Origin: Pseudomonadota bacterium
GTDB taxonomy: Bacteria > Pseudomonadota > Alphaproteobacteria > Rhizobiales > Rhizobiaceae
DNA: 40,858 bases
Reading direction: 5' to 3'
Assembly: GCA_023399635.1 (NCBI GenBank)
Contig: JAEWOP010000020.1
Location: forward strand, 1 to 40,858
The notes under the pieces are model-generated. The model saw only the letters and a list, made by a program, of their open reading frames with translations, had not been told where the DNA came from and searched no databases. Shown piece after piece: positions 32,133 through 40,327 of this stretch; within the stretch, counting starts at the first letter, position 1, and every line of letters begins with the position of its first letter. Position numbers and translations under genes: made by a program.

Positions 32133-34325
32133 TTGAACGACGCCACTGCGGATCTTGCGGCCTGTGCCCGTGAGCCGATCCACATCCCCGGCGCGATACA
32201 GCCCCACGGTGCACTCTTCACTCTCGATCCGCCAGATTTCGTCGTCCTGCAGGCGAGCCGAAATATCGGCGACTTCCTGCCTGACGCCATCCAGATTGGT
32301 CGGCAGCCGAGAGGCGCGATCTCAGATGTGCTGGGCCTCGTCAAGGAATGGTATTCGACGCAAGATGCTACGCTTCAGGTCCCCCTGACCGACCAGAACC
32401 TGATGTTGCTTGCCCATCGATCAGGCAGCTCGGTGATCGTCGAGGTTGAGCGCTACGACGGCCAAAACCCATCGCAGACACTGTCCAGGCTACGCGCCTT
32501 CCTGCAGTTGATGACGCGACAGGGAAATGTACAGGTTTCACTGCAGGCGACGGCAGGTTTCGTTCAGGATCTGACAGGCTTCGACCGGGTCCTCGTTTAC
32601 CGCTTCGACGAAGAATGGAATGGCCACGTGGTGGCCGAGGCGGGCAACGGCGCGCTCCCTTCCTATCTGGATCTGCGATTTCCTGCATCCGACATCCCCG
32701 CCCAGGCCCGAGCTCTTTACGCCGCCAATCCCGTCCGCATTATACCGAATGCTACCTATGAACCGGTTGCTATAGAACCGGCGGCGAAATCAGAGATGCT
32801 GGATCTCAGCTTCGCGCAACTCCGAAGTGTTTCGCCTGTCCATCTGGAATACATGCGCAACATGGGAACGGCCGCTTCGATGTCCGTATCGATCATGATC
32901 GACGGACGGCTATGGGGTCTCGTATCGTGTCATAGCGCTCGCCCGCATCATGTGGACGTAACCGTCCGTGACGCGTGTGACTTCGTTGTTCAATCCATGG
33001 CGCTGCGCATCGCCGCGCAGCGGAGGGAAGAAGATGCAGCGAGCCGTGTGGAACTCGCGCGCATAACGTCTCGCCTGTTGACATCCATGGCAGCGGCCGA
33101 GAATTGGCCAGAAGGTTTGACCGGCTCCGCAGACGATCTTCTCGCTCAGGTTCATGCGGAGGGCGCCGCCATCGTCACGGAAGCTGGTTACTTCCCAATC
33201 GGCGACTGCCCGGAGGAGGGCGATGTAAGAGAAATTGTCGCGTGGCTGGAGACGAGACAGAGCGAAGTCGACCTCTTCGCCAGCTCCCATCTCGCATCCG
33301 TGATGCCGTCTGCTGCAGCAATGGCCGGACTGGCCAGCGGAATTGCTGCCATACGCATATCAGAGCTTTACCCGAGTTGGCTGATCTGGTTCCGGCCCGA
33401 GGTCGTCAGAACGGTGAAATGGGGGGGAGATCCGCACAAGGTCGTGACAGAAGAGGGGCGGATTCATCCGCGCAAATCCTTCGACGCGTGGCGCGAACAG
33501 GTCCATCAGCAAGCGCTTGCCTGGACTGACGCAGAACTGATGGCAGCAAGAGATCTGCGAAACGCAATCGTTGGGATTGTCTTGCGCAAGGCCGAAGAGC
33601 TCGCTGAACTTACGAGCGAGTTGCAAAGGTCGAACAAGGAGCTGGAGGCGTTCTCCTACTCCGTCTCGCATGATCTCAGGGCCCCATTTCGCCACATCGT
33701 GGGATTTGCTCAGTTGCTGCGGGAACGCGAGAACTCTCTTGATGAGAAGTCCCGCCACTATCTTCAGAACATTTCAGAATCGGCCCTGTCCGCCGGACGC
33801 CTTGTCGATGACCTCTTGAACTTTTCCCAACTGGGACGGGCATCTATCACGCTCAAGAAGGTGGACATGAACAAGCTCGTCGCGGAAGTGATCAAAAGCG
33901 TGATGCTGCATCAGGCGGACCGCCAGATCGAATGGGATGTGGGCAAACTCCCTGTTGCCTGGGGTGATGCCACTCTCCTGCGGCAGGTCTGGTATAATCT
34001 GGTAGAAAACGCGTCCAAATACTCGCGCGACCGGGTTCCTGCAAAAATATCCATCACTGGCTCGACCAAAGATGGTTCAACGATATATTCCGTCTCCGAC
34101 AACGGCGTCGGTTTCGACATGGCCTATGTTGGAAAGCTCTTTGGCGTATTCCAGCGGCTTCAGCGGGCCGAGGATTTTGACGGTACCGGGATAGGCCTTG
34201 CTCTCGTAAGGCGGATTGTCGAGCGCCACAATGGAACGATAAAGGCAGACGGCGAAGTGGAAAAAGGCGCAACCTTTACCTTCGCACTGCCAACACCAGA
34301 AAAAAAGGGCCGCGCGATTGCCTGA
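32133..34325 (+). CDS. bphP: Bacteriophytochrome histidine kinase
   Basis: A red/far-red light sensor kinase, about 730 residues. Domain order: PAS (20-110) with the biliverdin-attachment Cys at residue 11 just before REPIHIPGAIQPHG; GAF (130-300) with FDRVLVYRFDEEWNGHVVAE, FPASDIPAQARALY and LRSVSPVHLEYMRNMGTAAS; PHY (to about 490) with the tongue motif HPRKSFDAW; then HisKA with H513 in SVSHDLRAPF and HATPase motifs VWYNLVENASKYS, SDNGVGFD and GTGIGLALVRRI. The TTG at 32133 has GAGGAG 6 nt upstream; a GTG at 32118 (with GGAGA) would add five residues. No heme oxygenase gene (bphO) is adjacent, so biliverdin must be made elsewhere. Confidence 0.93.
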   Translation: MNDATADLAACAREPIHIPGAIQPHGALFTLDPPDFVVLQASRNIGDFLPDAIQIGRQPRGAISDVLGLVKEWYSTQDATLQVPLTDQNLMLLAHRSGSSVIVEVERYDGQNPSQTLSRLRAFLQLMTRQGNVQVSLQATAGFVQDLTGFDRVLVYRFDEEWNGHVVAEAGNGALPSYLDLRFPASDIPAQARALYAANPVRIIPNATYEPVAIEPAAKSEMLDLSFAQLRSVSPVHLEYMRNMGTAASMSVSIMIDGRLWGLVSCHSARPHHVDVTVRDACDFVVQSMALRIAAQRREEDAASRVELARITSRLLTSMAAAENWPEGLTGSADDLLAQVHAEGAAIVTEAGYFPIGDCPEEGDVREIVAWLETRQSEVDLFASSHLASVMPSAAAMAGLASGIAAIRISELYPSWLIWFRPEVVRTVKWGGDPHKVVTEEGRIHPRKSFDAWREQVHQQALAWTDAELMAARDLRNAIVGIVLRKAEELAELTSELQRSNKELEAFSYSVSHDLRAPFRHIVGFAQLLRERENSLDEKSRHYLQNISESALSAGRLVDDLLNFSQLGRASITLKKVDMNKLVAEVIKSVMLHQADRQIEWDVGKLPVAWGDATLLRQVWYNLVENASKYSRDRVPAKISITGSTKDGSTIYSVSDNGVGFDMAYVGKLFGVFQRLQRAEDFDGTGIGLALVRRIVERHNGTIKADGEVEKGATFTFALPTPEKKGRAIA

Positions 34326-34776
34326 ACTGCGACCGATATTGCTCGTCGAGGATAGTCCCCGCGACCTAGAACTAACGCTTGCTGCACTTGAGAAGTGCCA
34401 GTTCGCCAACGACATTGTCATTGCCCGTGATGGTGCAGAAGCGATCGATTACCTCTTCTGCACTGGCGAGCACGCCGAGCGGGCAGACGGGGATCCGACG
34501 GTGGTTCTTCTCGATCTGAAGCTTCCGAAGATTGATGGTCTTGAGGTCTTGGAACGCGTGAAGCAGGACCAGAAGCTGCGTCATGTTCCAATCGTAATGC
34601 TGACGTCATCGCGCGAGGAACAGGATCTCGTCCGCAGTTATGAACTCGGTGTTAATGCCTTCGTGGTTAAGCCGGTGGAATTCAACGAGTTCTTCAAGGC
34701 GATACAGGATCTTGGAGTCTTCTGGGCACTGTTGAACGAACCACCGCCTGGACACCGCAGCAATGGCGCAAACTAA
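34318..34776 (+). CDS. Single-domain response regulator (RcpA-like)
   Basis: 152 residues, one receiver domain: acidic pair in LLVEDSPRD, phosphoacceptor D66 in VVLLDLKLPKIDG, Thr in IVMLTSS and Lys in FVVKPVEF. The long insert YLFCTGEHAERADGDP is typical of the response regulators paired with phytochromes (RcpA type). It starts at TTG inside the last codons of the phytochrome gene (8-nt overlap) with AGGG upstream, and overlaps the next gene by 14 nt, so all three are translationally linked. Confidence 0.92.
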   Translation: MPELRPILLVEDSPRDLELTLAALEKCQFANDIVIARDGAEAIDYLFCTGEHAERADGDPTVVLLDLKLPKIDGLEVLERVKQDQKLRHVPIVMLTSSREEQDLVRSYELGVNAFVVKPVEFNEFFKAIQDLGVFWALLNEPPPGHRSNGAN

Positions 34777-35773
34777 AAGTCAACGTCCCTCGCGCATACT
34801 GGTGCTCGAGGACAGCGCTCTCGACGCCGAGCTCATTCGTGAGCATCTGGAAACGATCAGGCCGCAGCCTGTGCTGCACTATGCGGCCAACCGCAGCGAA
34901 TATGTAGAGGCGCTCGCAGCGCCAGATTTTGACGTGATCCTGGCAGACTTTTCCCTCCCGGACTTCGACGGGATGAGCGCACTTGAGATGGCTCGGGAGG
35001 CGGTTCCGGAGGTACCCTTCATCTTCGTCTCGGGCATCCTTGGCGAAGAAGTGGCAATCGAATCCTTTCGCCGGGGTGCCACCGACTATGTTCTGAAGCA
35101 GCGCCTGATCCGTTTACCCGCCGCCGTGGAGCGCGCTCTCGCAGAGGCCCGCGAAAGGGTCGAGCGACGCAGGGCCGAGCAGCAAAAGGAACTGCTCGTC
35201 AGGGAATTGAGCCACCGGGTCAAGAACACGATGGCAATGGTCATGTCGCTCGTCCGCCGCACGGTCAAGGCCAGCAACAGCATTGAAGACTATGTTGACA
35301 ATCTTCAGGGTCGACTGCGCGCGATGGCCGACGCACATGCCTTGCTGTTTGAGACCAACTGGAGCGAAGCCGAGCTTCTTGAGGTGGTCCGGCGAACAAT
35401 CGCGCCGCACGATCGCGACGGCACGCGCTTCAAGATCCGGCCCGGCCTCTTGACCCTGCTTTCGCCCAAGTCCGCTCTGGCGATCAGCATGGTGGTCAAT
35501 GAGCTTGCGACCAACGCCGTCAAGCACGGTGCTTTATCCAGCGACAAGGGGATAGTGGAGATCTCTTGGGAACGGACGCCGGAGGGTCAGGTGGCACTGC
35601 GCTGGGAGGAAATAGACGGCCCGGCGGTACGGCAACCAGAGAGCAACGGCTTTGGGACGACGCTGATAGACCGTAGCATTCGATATGAGCTACAAGGAGA
35701 GGTGGAGCTTGACTACAGCCCCACCGGGCTGATCTGCGACATCACCTTTCCCTTGGAACCCGCACTTCCCTGA
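34763..35773 (+). CDS. Receiver-HWE histidine kinase hybrid
   Basis: The 336-residue protein has an N-terminal receiver domain (about 10-130; phosphoacceptor D62 in VILADFSLPDFDG) and a C-terminal HWE/HisKA_2 kinase with H151 in VRELSHRVKNTMAMV, MADAHALLFETNW, the N-box MVVNELATNAVKHGA and the Trp-x-Glu signature in LRWEEIDGP, then GFGTTLIDRS. HWE kinases are common in rhizobia, frequently downstream of light or stress sensors. Receiving phosphate at its N terminus and acting as a kinase, it could pass the phytochrome signal on to the convergent regulator or to a general-stress PhyR. The stop lies 10 nt from the stop of that regulator. Confidence 0.92.
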   Translation: MAQTKSQRPSRILVLEDSALDAELIREHLETIRPQPVLHYAANRSEYVEALAAPDFDVILADFSLPDFDGMSALEMAREAVPEVPFIFVSGILGEEVAIESFRRGATDYVLKQRLIRLPAAVERALAEARERVERRRAEQQKELLVRELSHRVKNTMAMVMSLVRRTVKASNSIEDYVDNLQGRLRAMADAHALLFETNWSEAELLEVVRRTIAPHDRDGTRFKIRPGLLTLLSPKSALAISMVVNELATNAVKHGALSSDKGIVEISWERTPEGQVALRWEEIDGPAVRQPESNGFGTTLIDRSIRYELQGEVELDYSPTGLICDITFPLEPALP

Positions 35774-35783
35774 CGCCGAAGGG

Positions 35784-36161
35784 TCAGCCGTGACTTGCGC
35801 GGGAATATCTGCTTTCAGCGAAGTGACGGTCCATGAGATATCCCAGCTTTTGTGGAGTCCATGGCTTTGCAAGAAGAGGCAGCCCAGCCAGCTTCGCCTT
35901 CAGCTCAGGTAGCCCTGCATATCCACTGCAAACGATCAGCGGGATGCCTTTCTGTCTCAGTGCTTCGATCACGGGAAAGGACAGCTCACCATTCAGATTG
36001 AGGTCCAGGATCGCTCCATCCAAACCACCAGCTTCGACCGCCTCAAGTGCCTGAGCAACACGTCCGAAAGGGCCAACCACCGCATATCCTTGTTCAAGGA
36101 GATAGTCTTCTACGTCCATTGCCAAAAGGACATCGTCTTCCAGCACAAGGATATTCATCAT
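35784..36161 (-). CDS. Single-domain response regulator, probable partner of the HWE kinase
   Basis: 125 residues: LVLEDDVLLAMDVEDYL with the acidic pair, D53 in AILDLNLNG, LIVCSGYAG and the lysine in LLAKPWTP. FPVIEALRQKGIPLIVCSGY is typical of the receivers paired with HWE kinases in rhizobia. No output domain. It is convergent with the hybrid kinase at 10 nt spacing, an arrangement that suggests co-function rather than co-transcription. The first or second Met may be used. Confidence 0.88.
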   Translation of the reverse strand: MMNILVLEDDVLLAMDVEDYLLEQGYAVVGPFGRVAQALEAVEAGGLDGAILDLNLNGELSFPVIEALRQKGIPLIVCSGYAGLPELKAKLAGLPLLAKPWTPQKLGYLMDRHFAESRYSRASHG

Positions 36162-36300
36162 GTCGTCGTCGCCGTTTCTTTAGTCACTGAAGCTACCGCT
36201 ATCACCTTATCCAACGAGCAATGAATCAAGCGAATTCTGCTTCCTGGTTGATTGCTGTCAAGATTTGGTTCGCCGAGCCCCGTAAGCTTCCCATCCTATT

Positions 36301-36693
36301 TCAGCCCTCATCGCAAACGCCAAACCGCCTCTCTTGTTCCCCCAGCCATACCGTTAAAGCCTCAATGATCGACAACCGCAGGCTTGCACCCCGCGCTAAA
36401 GCGCGGGTCAAGGCCACTCCCTCTTCCGGAAAACCCAGTTCTGCCGCGATTTCGCTAGGCGTGATGCGTCGCTGAACGACGACATGCTCGATACGTTTGA
36501 TCGCTGTTGGAAGAAGATAACGCCCGTTTGCGATCACCTCTTTATCCAGCGGCATGTCGGTTAAGTAGCGCTGGATAGGCAGCCCCTTCAGGAACTGAAG
36601 CTGCTCTGCGGTACTTGCCATCGCCCACGCCTTTTGCAGCTTGGCCAGGCGCGACGATTCGGCATCCCTCAACCGCTTTGGCTTTTTCGGCAT
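36301..36693 (-). CDS. Conserved hypothetical protein
   Basis: 130 residues from the ATG at 36693; basic N terminus (MPKKPKRLRDAESSRLAKL), then a mostly helical body with GRYLLPTAIKRIEHVVVQRR and SEIAAELGFPEEGVALTRAL, which could be a helix-turn-helix, but I do not recognise a family. The frame is open to 36765, with a less likely 24-residue extension (MTPCEGLGSNAS). The ribosome binding site is weak. It is divergent from the carboxypeptidase gene; the intergenic stretch toward the response regulator (36162-36300) shows nothing clear. Confidence 0.5.
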   Translation of the reverse strand: MPKKPKRLRDAESSRLAKLQKAWAMASTAEQLQFLKGLPIQRYLTDMPLDKEVIANGRYLLPTAIKRIEHVVVQRRITPSEIAAELGFPEEGVALTRALARGASLRLSIIEALTVWLGEQERRFGVCDEG

Positions 36694-36901
36694 CGGATCT
36701 TGTTCTTCTGGTGCATGAGTCTGAGGGGCTGAAGCGTTGCTACCGAGACCCTCACACGGCGTCAACCTGCGTCAATTCCCTTCGAGGATCCTGCTGCGTC
36801 TCCAAAGGAAGATTTGTTCAGCCGATCAAGTCTTATTGAGATGCCCTGCCAAGCGGATCGCTCTAGATCATCGAAAGGAATACGCAAACGAGGAGATCCT
36901 C

Positions 36902-38395
36902 TTGCTTTTATCATCAATCCTTCCGCGTCTTGCAATTGTCATTGCTCTTCTCGCTTCACCCGTCCTTGGGCAAGAAACGCGACCGGAAGCAGGGATCTTC
37001 AGCCTTCTTCCCCCAGATTCCGTCACTGACCATCTGCTCCAGGCCGGAGATATGTCGCTCCCCTACACCGCGACAGCCGGGACGCTCGATCTCTTTGGAC
37101 AGGACGGAAGCCGGAAGGCGAAGATCTTCTACACATCATATCAGGCCAAGGACCGGGCGATTGGGCGGCCCGTGACCTTCGCCTTCAATGGCGGTCCGGG
37201 AGCCGCATCAGCCTATCTCCATCTTGGTCTGGTCGGGCCGAGGATCTTACCCTTTGACGGCGCCAACGCAGATGGCACGCAGCCAAAACTGGAGGACAAT
37301 CCCGAAAGCTGGCTCGCCTTCACGGATCTTGTGCTGATCGATCCCGTGGGAACAGGCTGGAGCAGAGCTGCCAATGACGAGGCTGCGGGAGGATATTTCA
37401 ACGTCCGCCAGGATGCGGAGAGCATTGCCAAGGCCATCGCGCTCTACGTCCAGAAAAACGATCTTCTCTCTGCACCGAAATACCTGCTTGGCGAAAGCTA
37501 TGGCGGCTTTCGCGCCGCCAAGGTGGCCCTGGCCATGAAGAACAGCCAAAGCATGGTTCCGTCCGGCATCATCATGGCTTCGCCGTTGATCGAGGGACGA
37601 TTCCTCTTCGGTGTAGATGATGACCCGCTCGCTGCGTCGTTACAACTTCCCGCACTGGCAGCCGCCGAACTTGAACGGAAAGGCGCCTTTGACCCCCAGG
37701 TCATGCAGGAGATTGAACGTTTTGCGCTCACCGATTACCTCACGAAGCTCGCAAGCCCACCTCCGCCAGGCACCGAAGCGCAGTCTTTCTACGGACGCGT
37801 TGCAGATCTGACGGGCTTATCAGTGGAAACGGTAGCGCGAACGCGCGGCTTCGTCGGCCGTATCTACGCAAAGGAGGCTGGCGGCAGCGGAAACATTGTC
37901 AGTCCGTACGACGCCGGATCTTCGTGGTCGGATGCTTATCCCGAGGAAAGCGTGACGCGTAATGATGATCCAGTCCTCGACGGCTATACCCGCGCCTATG
38001 GCTCAGCCTTTGCTGACTACGCTCGACATACGCTCGGGTTTCAGACGCAGATGACCTACACGCTGCTCAACGAGGACGTGAACCGCCGCTGGCAATGGAA
38101 TGGAGGTCATGGTGGAGACGGGCGGGCACTGGCAAGTGTATCCAATGACATCCGCGACCTGCTGTCGACGATCCCTTCTTTCAAGTTGATGGTGGCGCAC
38201 GGCTACAGCGATATTCTCACTCCCTATGGGATGAGCCAATACGCGCTGAACCATCTCCCGCCCGATCTGGCCAAGGACAGGACAAGTCTCAAGGTCTACC
38301 GCGGCGGCCACATGTTCTATACCCGCAACGAGGAGCGGCAGCGTATGTTTGAGGATGCGCGCATGTTCTACCAAGGTGGAACGGCAGGAGATTGA
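36902..38395 (+). CDS. Secreted S10-family serine carboxypeptidase-like protein
   Basis: The alpha/beta-hydrolase-fold peptidase of family S10, 497 residues. The catalytic triad is visible as S199 (LGESYGGFRA), D437 (HGYSDILTPY) and H470 (RGGHMFY). The oxyanion/substrate segment FAFNGGPGAASAYLHLGLVGPR is also typical (NGGPG). The TTG start at 36902 has AGGAG 6 nt upstream and gives a clean signal peptide (LPRLAIVIALLASPVLG, then QE), so it is exported. The frame is open further upstream to 36737, but that part has no signal peptide and lacks family likeness. The physiological substrate is unknown. It ends 25 nt from the convergent pcaF stop. Confidence 0.88.
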   Translation: MLLSSILPRLAIVIALLASPVLGQETRPEAGIFSLLPPDSVTDHLLQAGDMSLPYTATAGTLDLFGQDGSRKAKIFYTSYQAKDRAIGRPVTFAFNGGPGAASAYLHLGLVGPRILPFDGANADGTQPKLEDNPESWLAFTDLVLIDPVGTGWSRAANDEAAGGYFNVRQDAESIAKAIALYVQKNDLLSAPKYLLGESYGGFRAAKVALAMKNSQSMVPSGIIMASPLIEGRFLFGVDDDPLAASLQLPALAAAELERKGAFDPQVMQEIERFALTDYLTKLASPPPPGTEAQSFYGRVADLTGLSVETVARTRGFVGRIYAKEAGGSGNIVSPYDAGSSWSDAYPEESVTRNDDPVLDGYTRAYGSAFADYARHTLGFQTQMTYTLLNEDVNRRWQWNGGHGGDGRALASVSNDIRDLLSTIPSFKLMVAHGYSDILTPYGMSQYALNHLPPDLAKDRTSLKVYRGGHMFYTRNEERQRMFEDARMFYQGGTAGD

Positions 38396-38420
38396 AGACC
38401 TCCTGCACCACCGCCGGACC

Positions 38421-39626
38421 TCAAGCCCTCTCAAGCACCACTGCGATACCTTGCCCAACGCCGACGCACATGGTCGCCAAGGCGTAGCGTCCACCGGTTT
38501 CCTTAAGCTCGAGGGCGGCAGTACCGGTGATGCGAGCACCTGACATTCCAAGCGGGTGTCCAAGCGCGATGCCGCCGCCATTGCGGTTCACCCGATCGTC
38601 ATTATCTGCGATCCCGAGCTCCCGCAGCGTGGCAATGCCTTGCGAGGCAAAGGCCTCGTTCAACTCGATCACATCCAACTGCTCCTGCGTCAGTCCAAGA
38701 CGGCCAAGCAGCTTCCTCGAGGCCGGCGCGGGACCGATCCCCATGATGCGCGGAGGAACGCCTGCCGTCGCCCCGCCGACGACGCGCGCGATGGGTGTCA
38801 GCCCATATGTCTTGATGGCCTCTTCCGAGGCGATGATCAAAGCAGCAGCACCATCATTCACGCCCGACGCATTACCGGCCGTGACAGTGCCGCCCTCGAT
38901 CTTGTTGACAGGCTTCAACTTGGCGAGAGCTTCAACGGAAGTCGCACGCGGGTGTTCGTCACGCTCGACGACAATAGGATCACCCTTACGCTGCGGCACG
39001 CTCACCGGCGTTATTTCCTTGAAAAGGCGACCGTTCGCCTGTGCCTGCGCCGCCTTCTCCTGGCTACGCACCGCGAAAGCGTCCTGATCTTCCCGTGAGA
39101 CCTTGTACTCTATTGCAACATTGTCGCCGGTTTCGGGCATCGAATCGACACCGTACTGCTTCTTCATCACCGGGTTCACGAAGCGCCAGCCTATGGTTGT
39201 GTCGAAGATCTCGGCGCTACGCGAGAAGGCTGTTTCCGCCTTCGGCGTGACAAAAGGCGCGCGAGACATGCTTTCGACACCGCCTGCGATCAGCAAGTCG
39301 GCCTCTCCCGCCTTGATCGCGCGAGCTGCAGTGATGACGGCGTCCATTCCCGAGCCACACAGCCGGTTGATCGTGGTGCCGGTGACGGACACCGGCAGTC
39401 CTGCAAGCAAGGCTGCCATACGCGCAACATTGCGGTTGTCCTCGCCAGCTTGGTTCGCGCAGCCGTAGATCACATCCTCCACCGCGTCCCAATCCACTGA
39501 TGGATTGCGCTCCATCAACGCCTTCAACGGGATTGCGGCAAGATCGTCGGTACGTACGGAGGAGAGAGCGCCACCGAAGCGGCCGATAGGCGTGCGGATG
39601 TAGTCGCAGATATAGGCTTCTGTCAC
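38421..39626 (-). CDS. pcaF: 3-oxoadipyl-CoA thiolase
   Basis: This enzyme cleaves 3-oxoadipyl-CoA to succinyl-CoA and acetyl-CoA, the last step of the beta-ketoadipate pathway for protocatechuate and related aromatics. The 401-residue thiolase has the nucleophilic Cys in INRLCGSGMDAV (near residue 90), NEAFASQG, and the C-terminal NRNGGGIALGHPLGMSGAR and CVGVGQGIA with the second active-site His and Cys. The GTG at 39626 was chosen because PcaF proteins begin MTEAYICDYIRTPIGRFGG and GAGGAACAG precedes it; a TTG at 39641 overlaps the pcaJ stop. Last gene of pcaI-pcaJ-pcaF. Confidence 0.94.
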   Translation of the reverse strand: MTEAYICDYIRTPIGRFGGALSSVRTDDLAAIPLKALMERNPSVDWDAVEDVIYGCANQAGEDNRNVARMAALLAGLPVSVTGTTINRLCGSGMDAVITAARAIKAGEADLLIAGGVESMSRAPFVTPKAETAFSRSAEIFDTTIGWRFVNPVMKKQYGVDSMPETGDNVAIEYKVSREDQDAFAVRSQEKAAQAQANGRLFKEITPVSVPQRKGDPIVVERDEHPRATSVEALAKLKPVNKIEGGTVTAGNASGVNDGAAALIIASEEAIKTYGLTPIARVVGGATAGVPPRIMGIGPAPASRKLLGRLGLTQEQLDVIELNEAFASQGIATLRELGIADNDDRVNRNGGGIALGHPLGMSGARITGTAALELKETGGRYALATMCVGVGQGIAVVLERA

Positions 39627-39637
39627 AGAACTGTTCC

Positions 39638-40327
39638 TCAAATTTGCGGCACGACGAGATCACCTACCGTGCCATCCACGTGAAGTGGAGCACCAGTGAT
39701 CGCTTGCAGCTCGTCCATGGTCATCGCTGCAAGCTTCTCGCTGACGACGAAGTGTCCGTCCCGGATATCGATGACGGCATGGCTGGTATAGACACGCGTG
39801 ATGCAGCGCACCCCTGTCAGCGGGAACGTGCACCTGTCAACCAGCTTCGGCTGGCCATCCTTCGTGACGTGCTCGGTGATGACGAATACTTGCTTGGCCC
39901 CATGCACAAGATCCATGGCACCGCCAACGGCTGGCACACCTTTCGACCCGACGCGCCAGTTTGCAAGGTCTCCGTTCTGCGCCACCTGATAAGCACCAAG
40001 GATGGCAACATCCAGATGACCGCCGCGAACCATGGCGAAGCTGTCGGCATGATGGAAGAAGGCTGCGCCTGGCTTCAACGTGACGGCCTTTTTGCCTGCG
40101 TTGATCAGGTCCCAGTCCTCCTCACCGGCAGGAGGTGCTTCGCCAAAGTTCAGGATGCCGTTCTCTGTGTGGAATATCGCCTGCCGACCGGGCGGCTGGA
40201 AGCGCGCTACCATCTCCGGGAAGCCGATGCCGAGATTGACATAGGCGCCATCCTGGATGTCCTGAGCGGCGCGCCAGGCGATCTGCGCGTTTGAAAGTTT
40301 GATGTCTTCGCGTGTATCAATGGTCAT
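39638..40327 (-). CDS. pcaJ: 3-oxoadipate CoA-transferase subunit B
   Basis: With PcaI it moves CoA from succinyl-CoA to 3-oxoadipate. The 229-residue beta subunit has the catalytic glutamate in the HTENGILNFGEAPP segment near residue 51 and VNLGIGFPEMVARF, GGHLDVAILGAYQV, plus VGGAMDLVHGAKQVFV, as expected. The ATG overlaps the pcaI stop by 4 nt. The stop is 11 nt before the pcaF GTG. Confidence 0.94.
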   Translation of the reverse strand: MTIDTREDIKLSNAQIAWRAAQDIQDGAYVNLGIGFPEMVARFQPPGRQAIFHTENGILNFGEAPPAGEEDWDLINAGKKAVTLKPGAAFFHHADSFAMVRGGHLDVAILGAYQVAQNGDLANWRVGSKGVPAVGGAMDLVHGAKQVFVITEHVTKDGQPKLVDRCTFPLTGVRCITRVYTSHAVIDIRDGHFVVSEKLAAMTMDELQAITGAPLHVDGTVGDLVVPQI

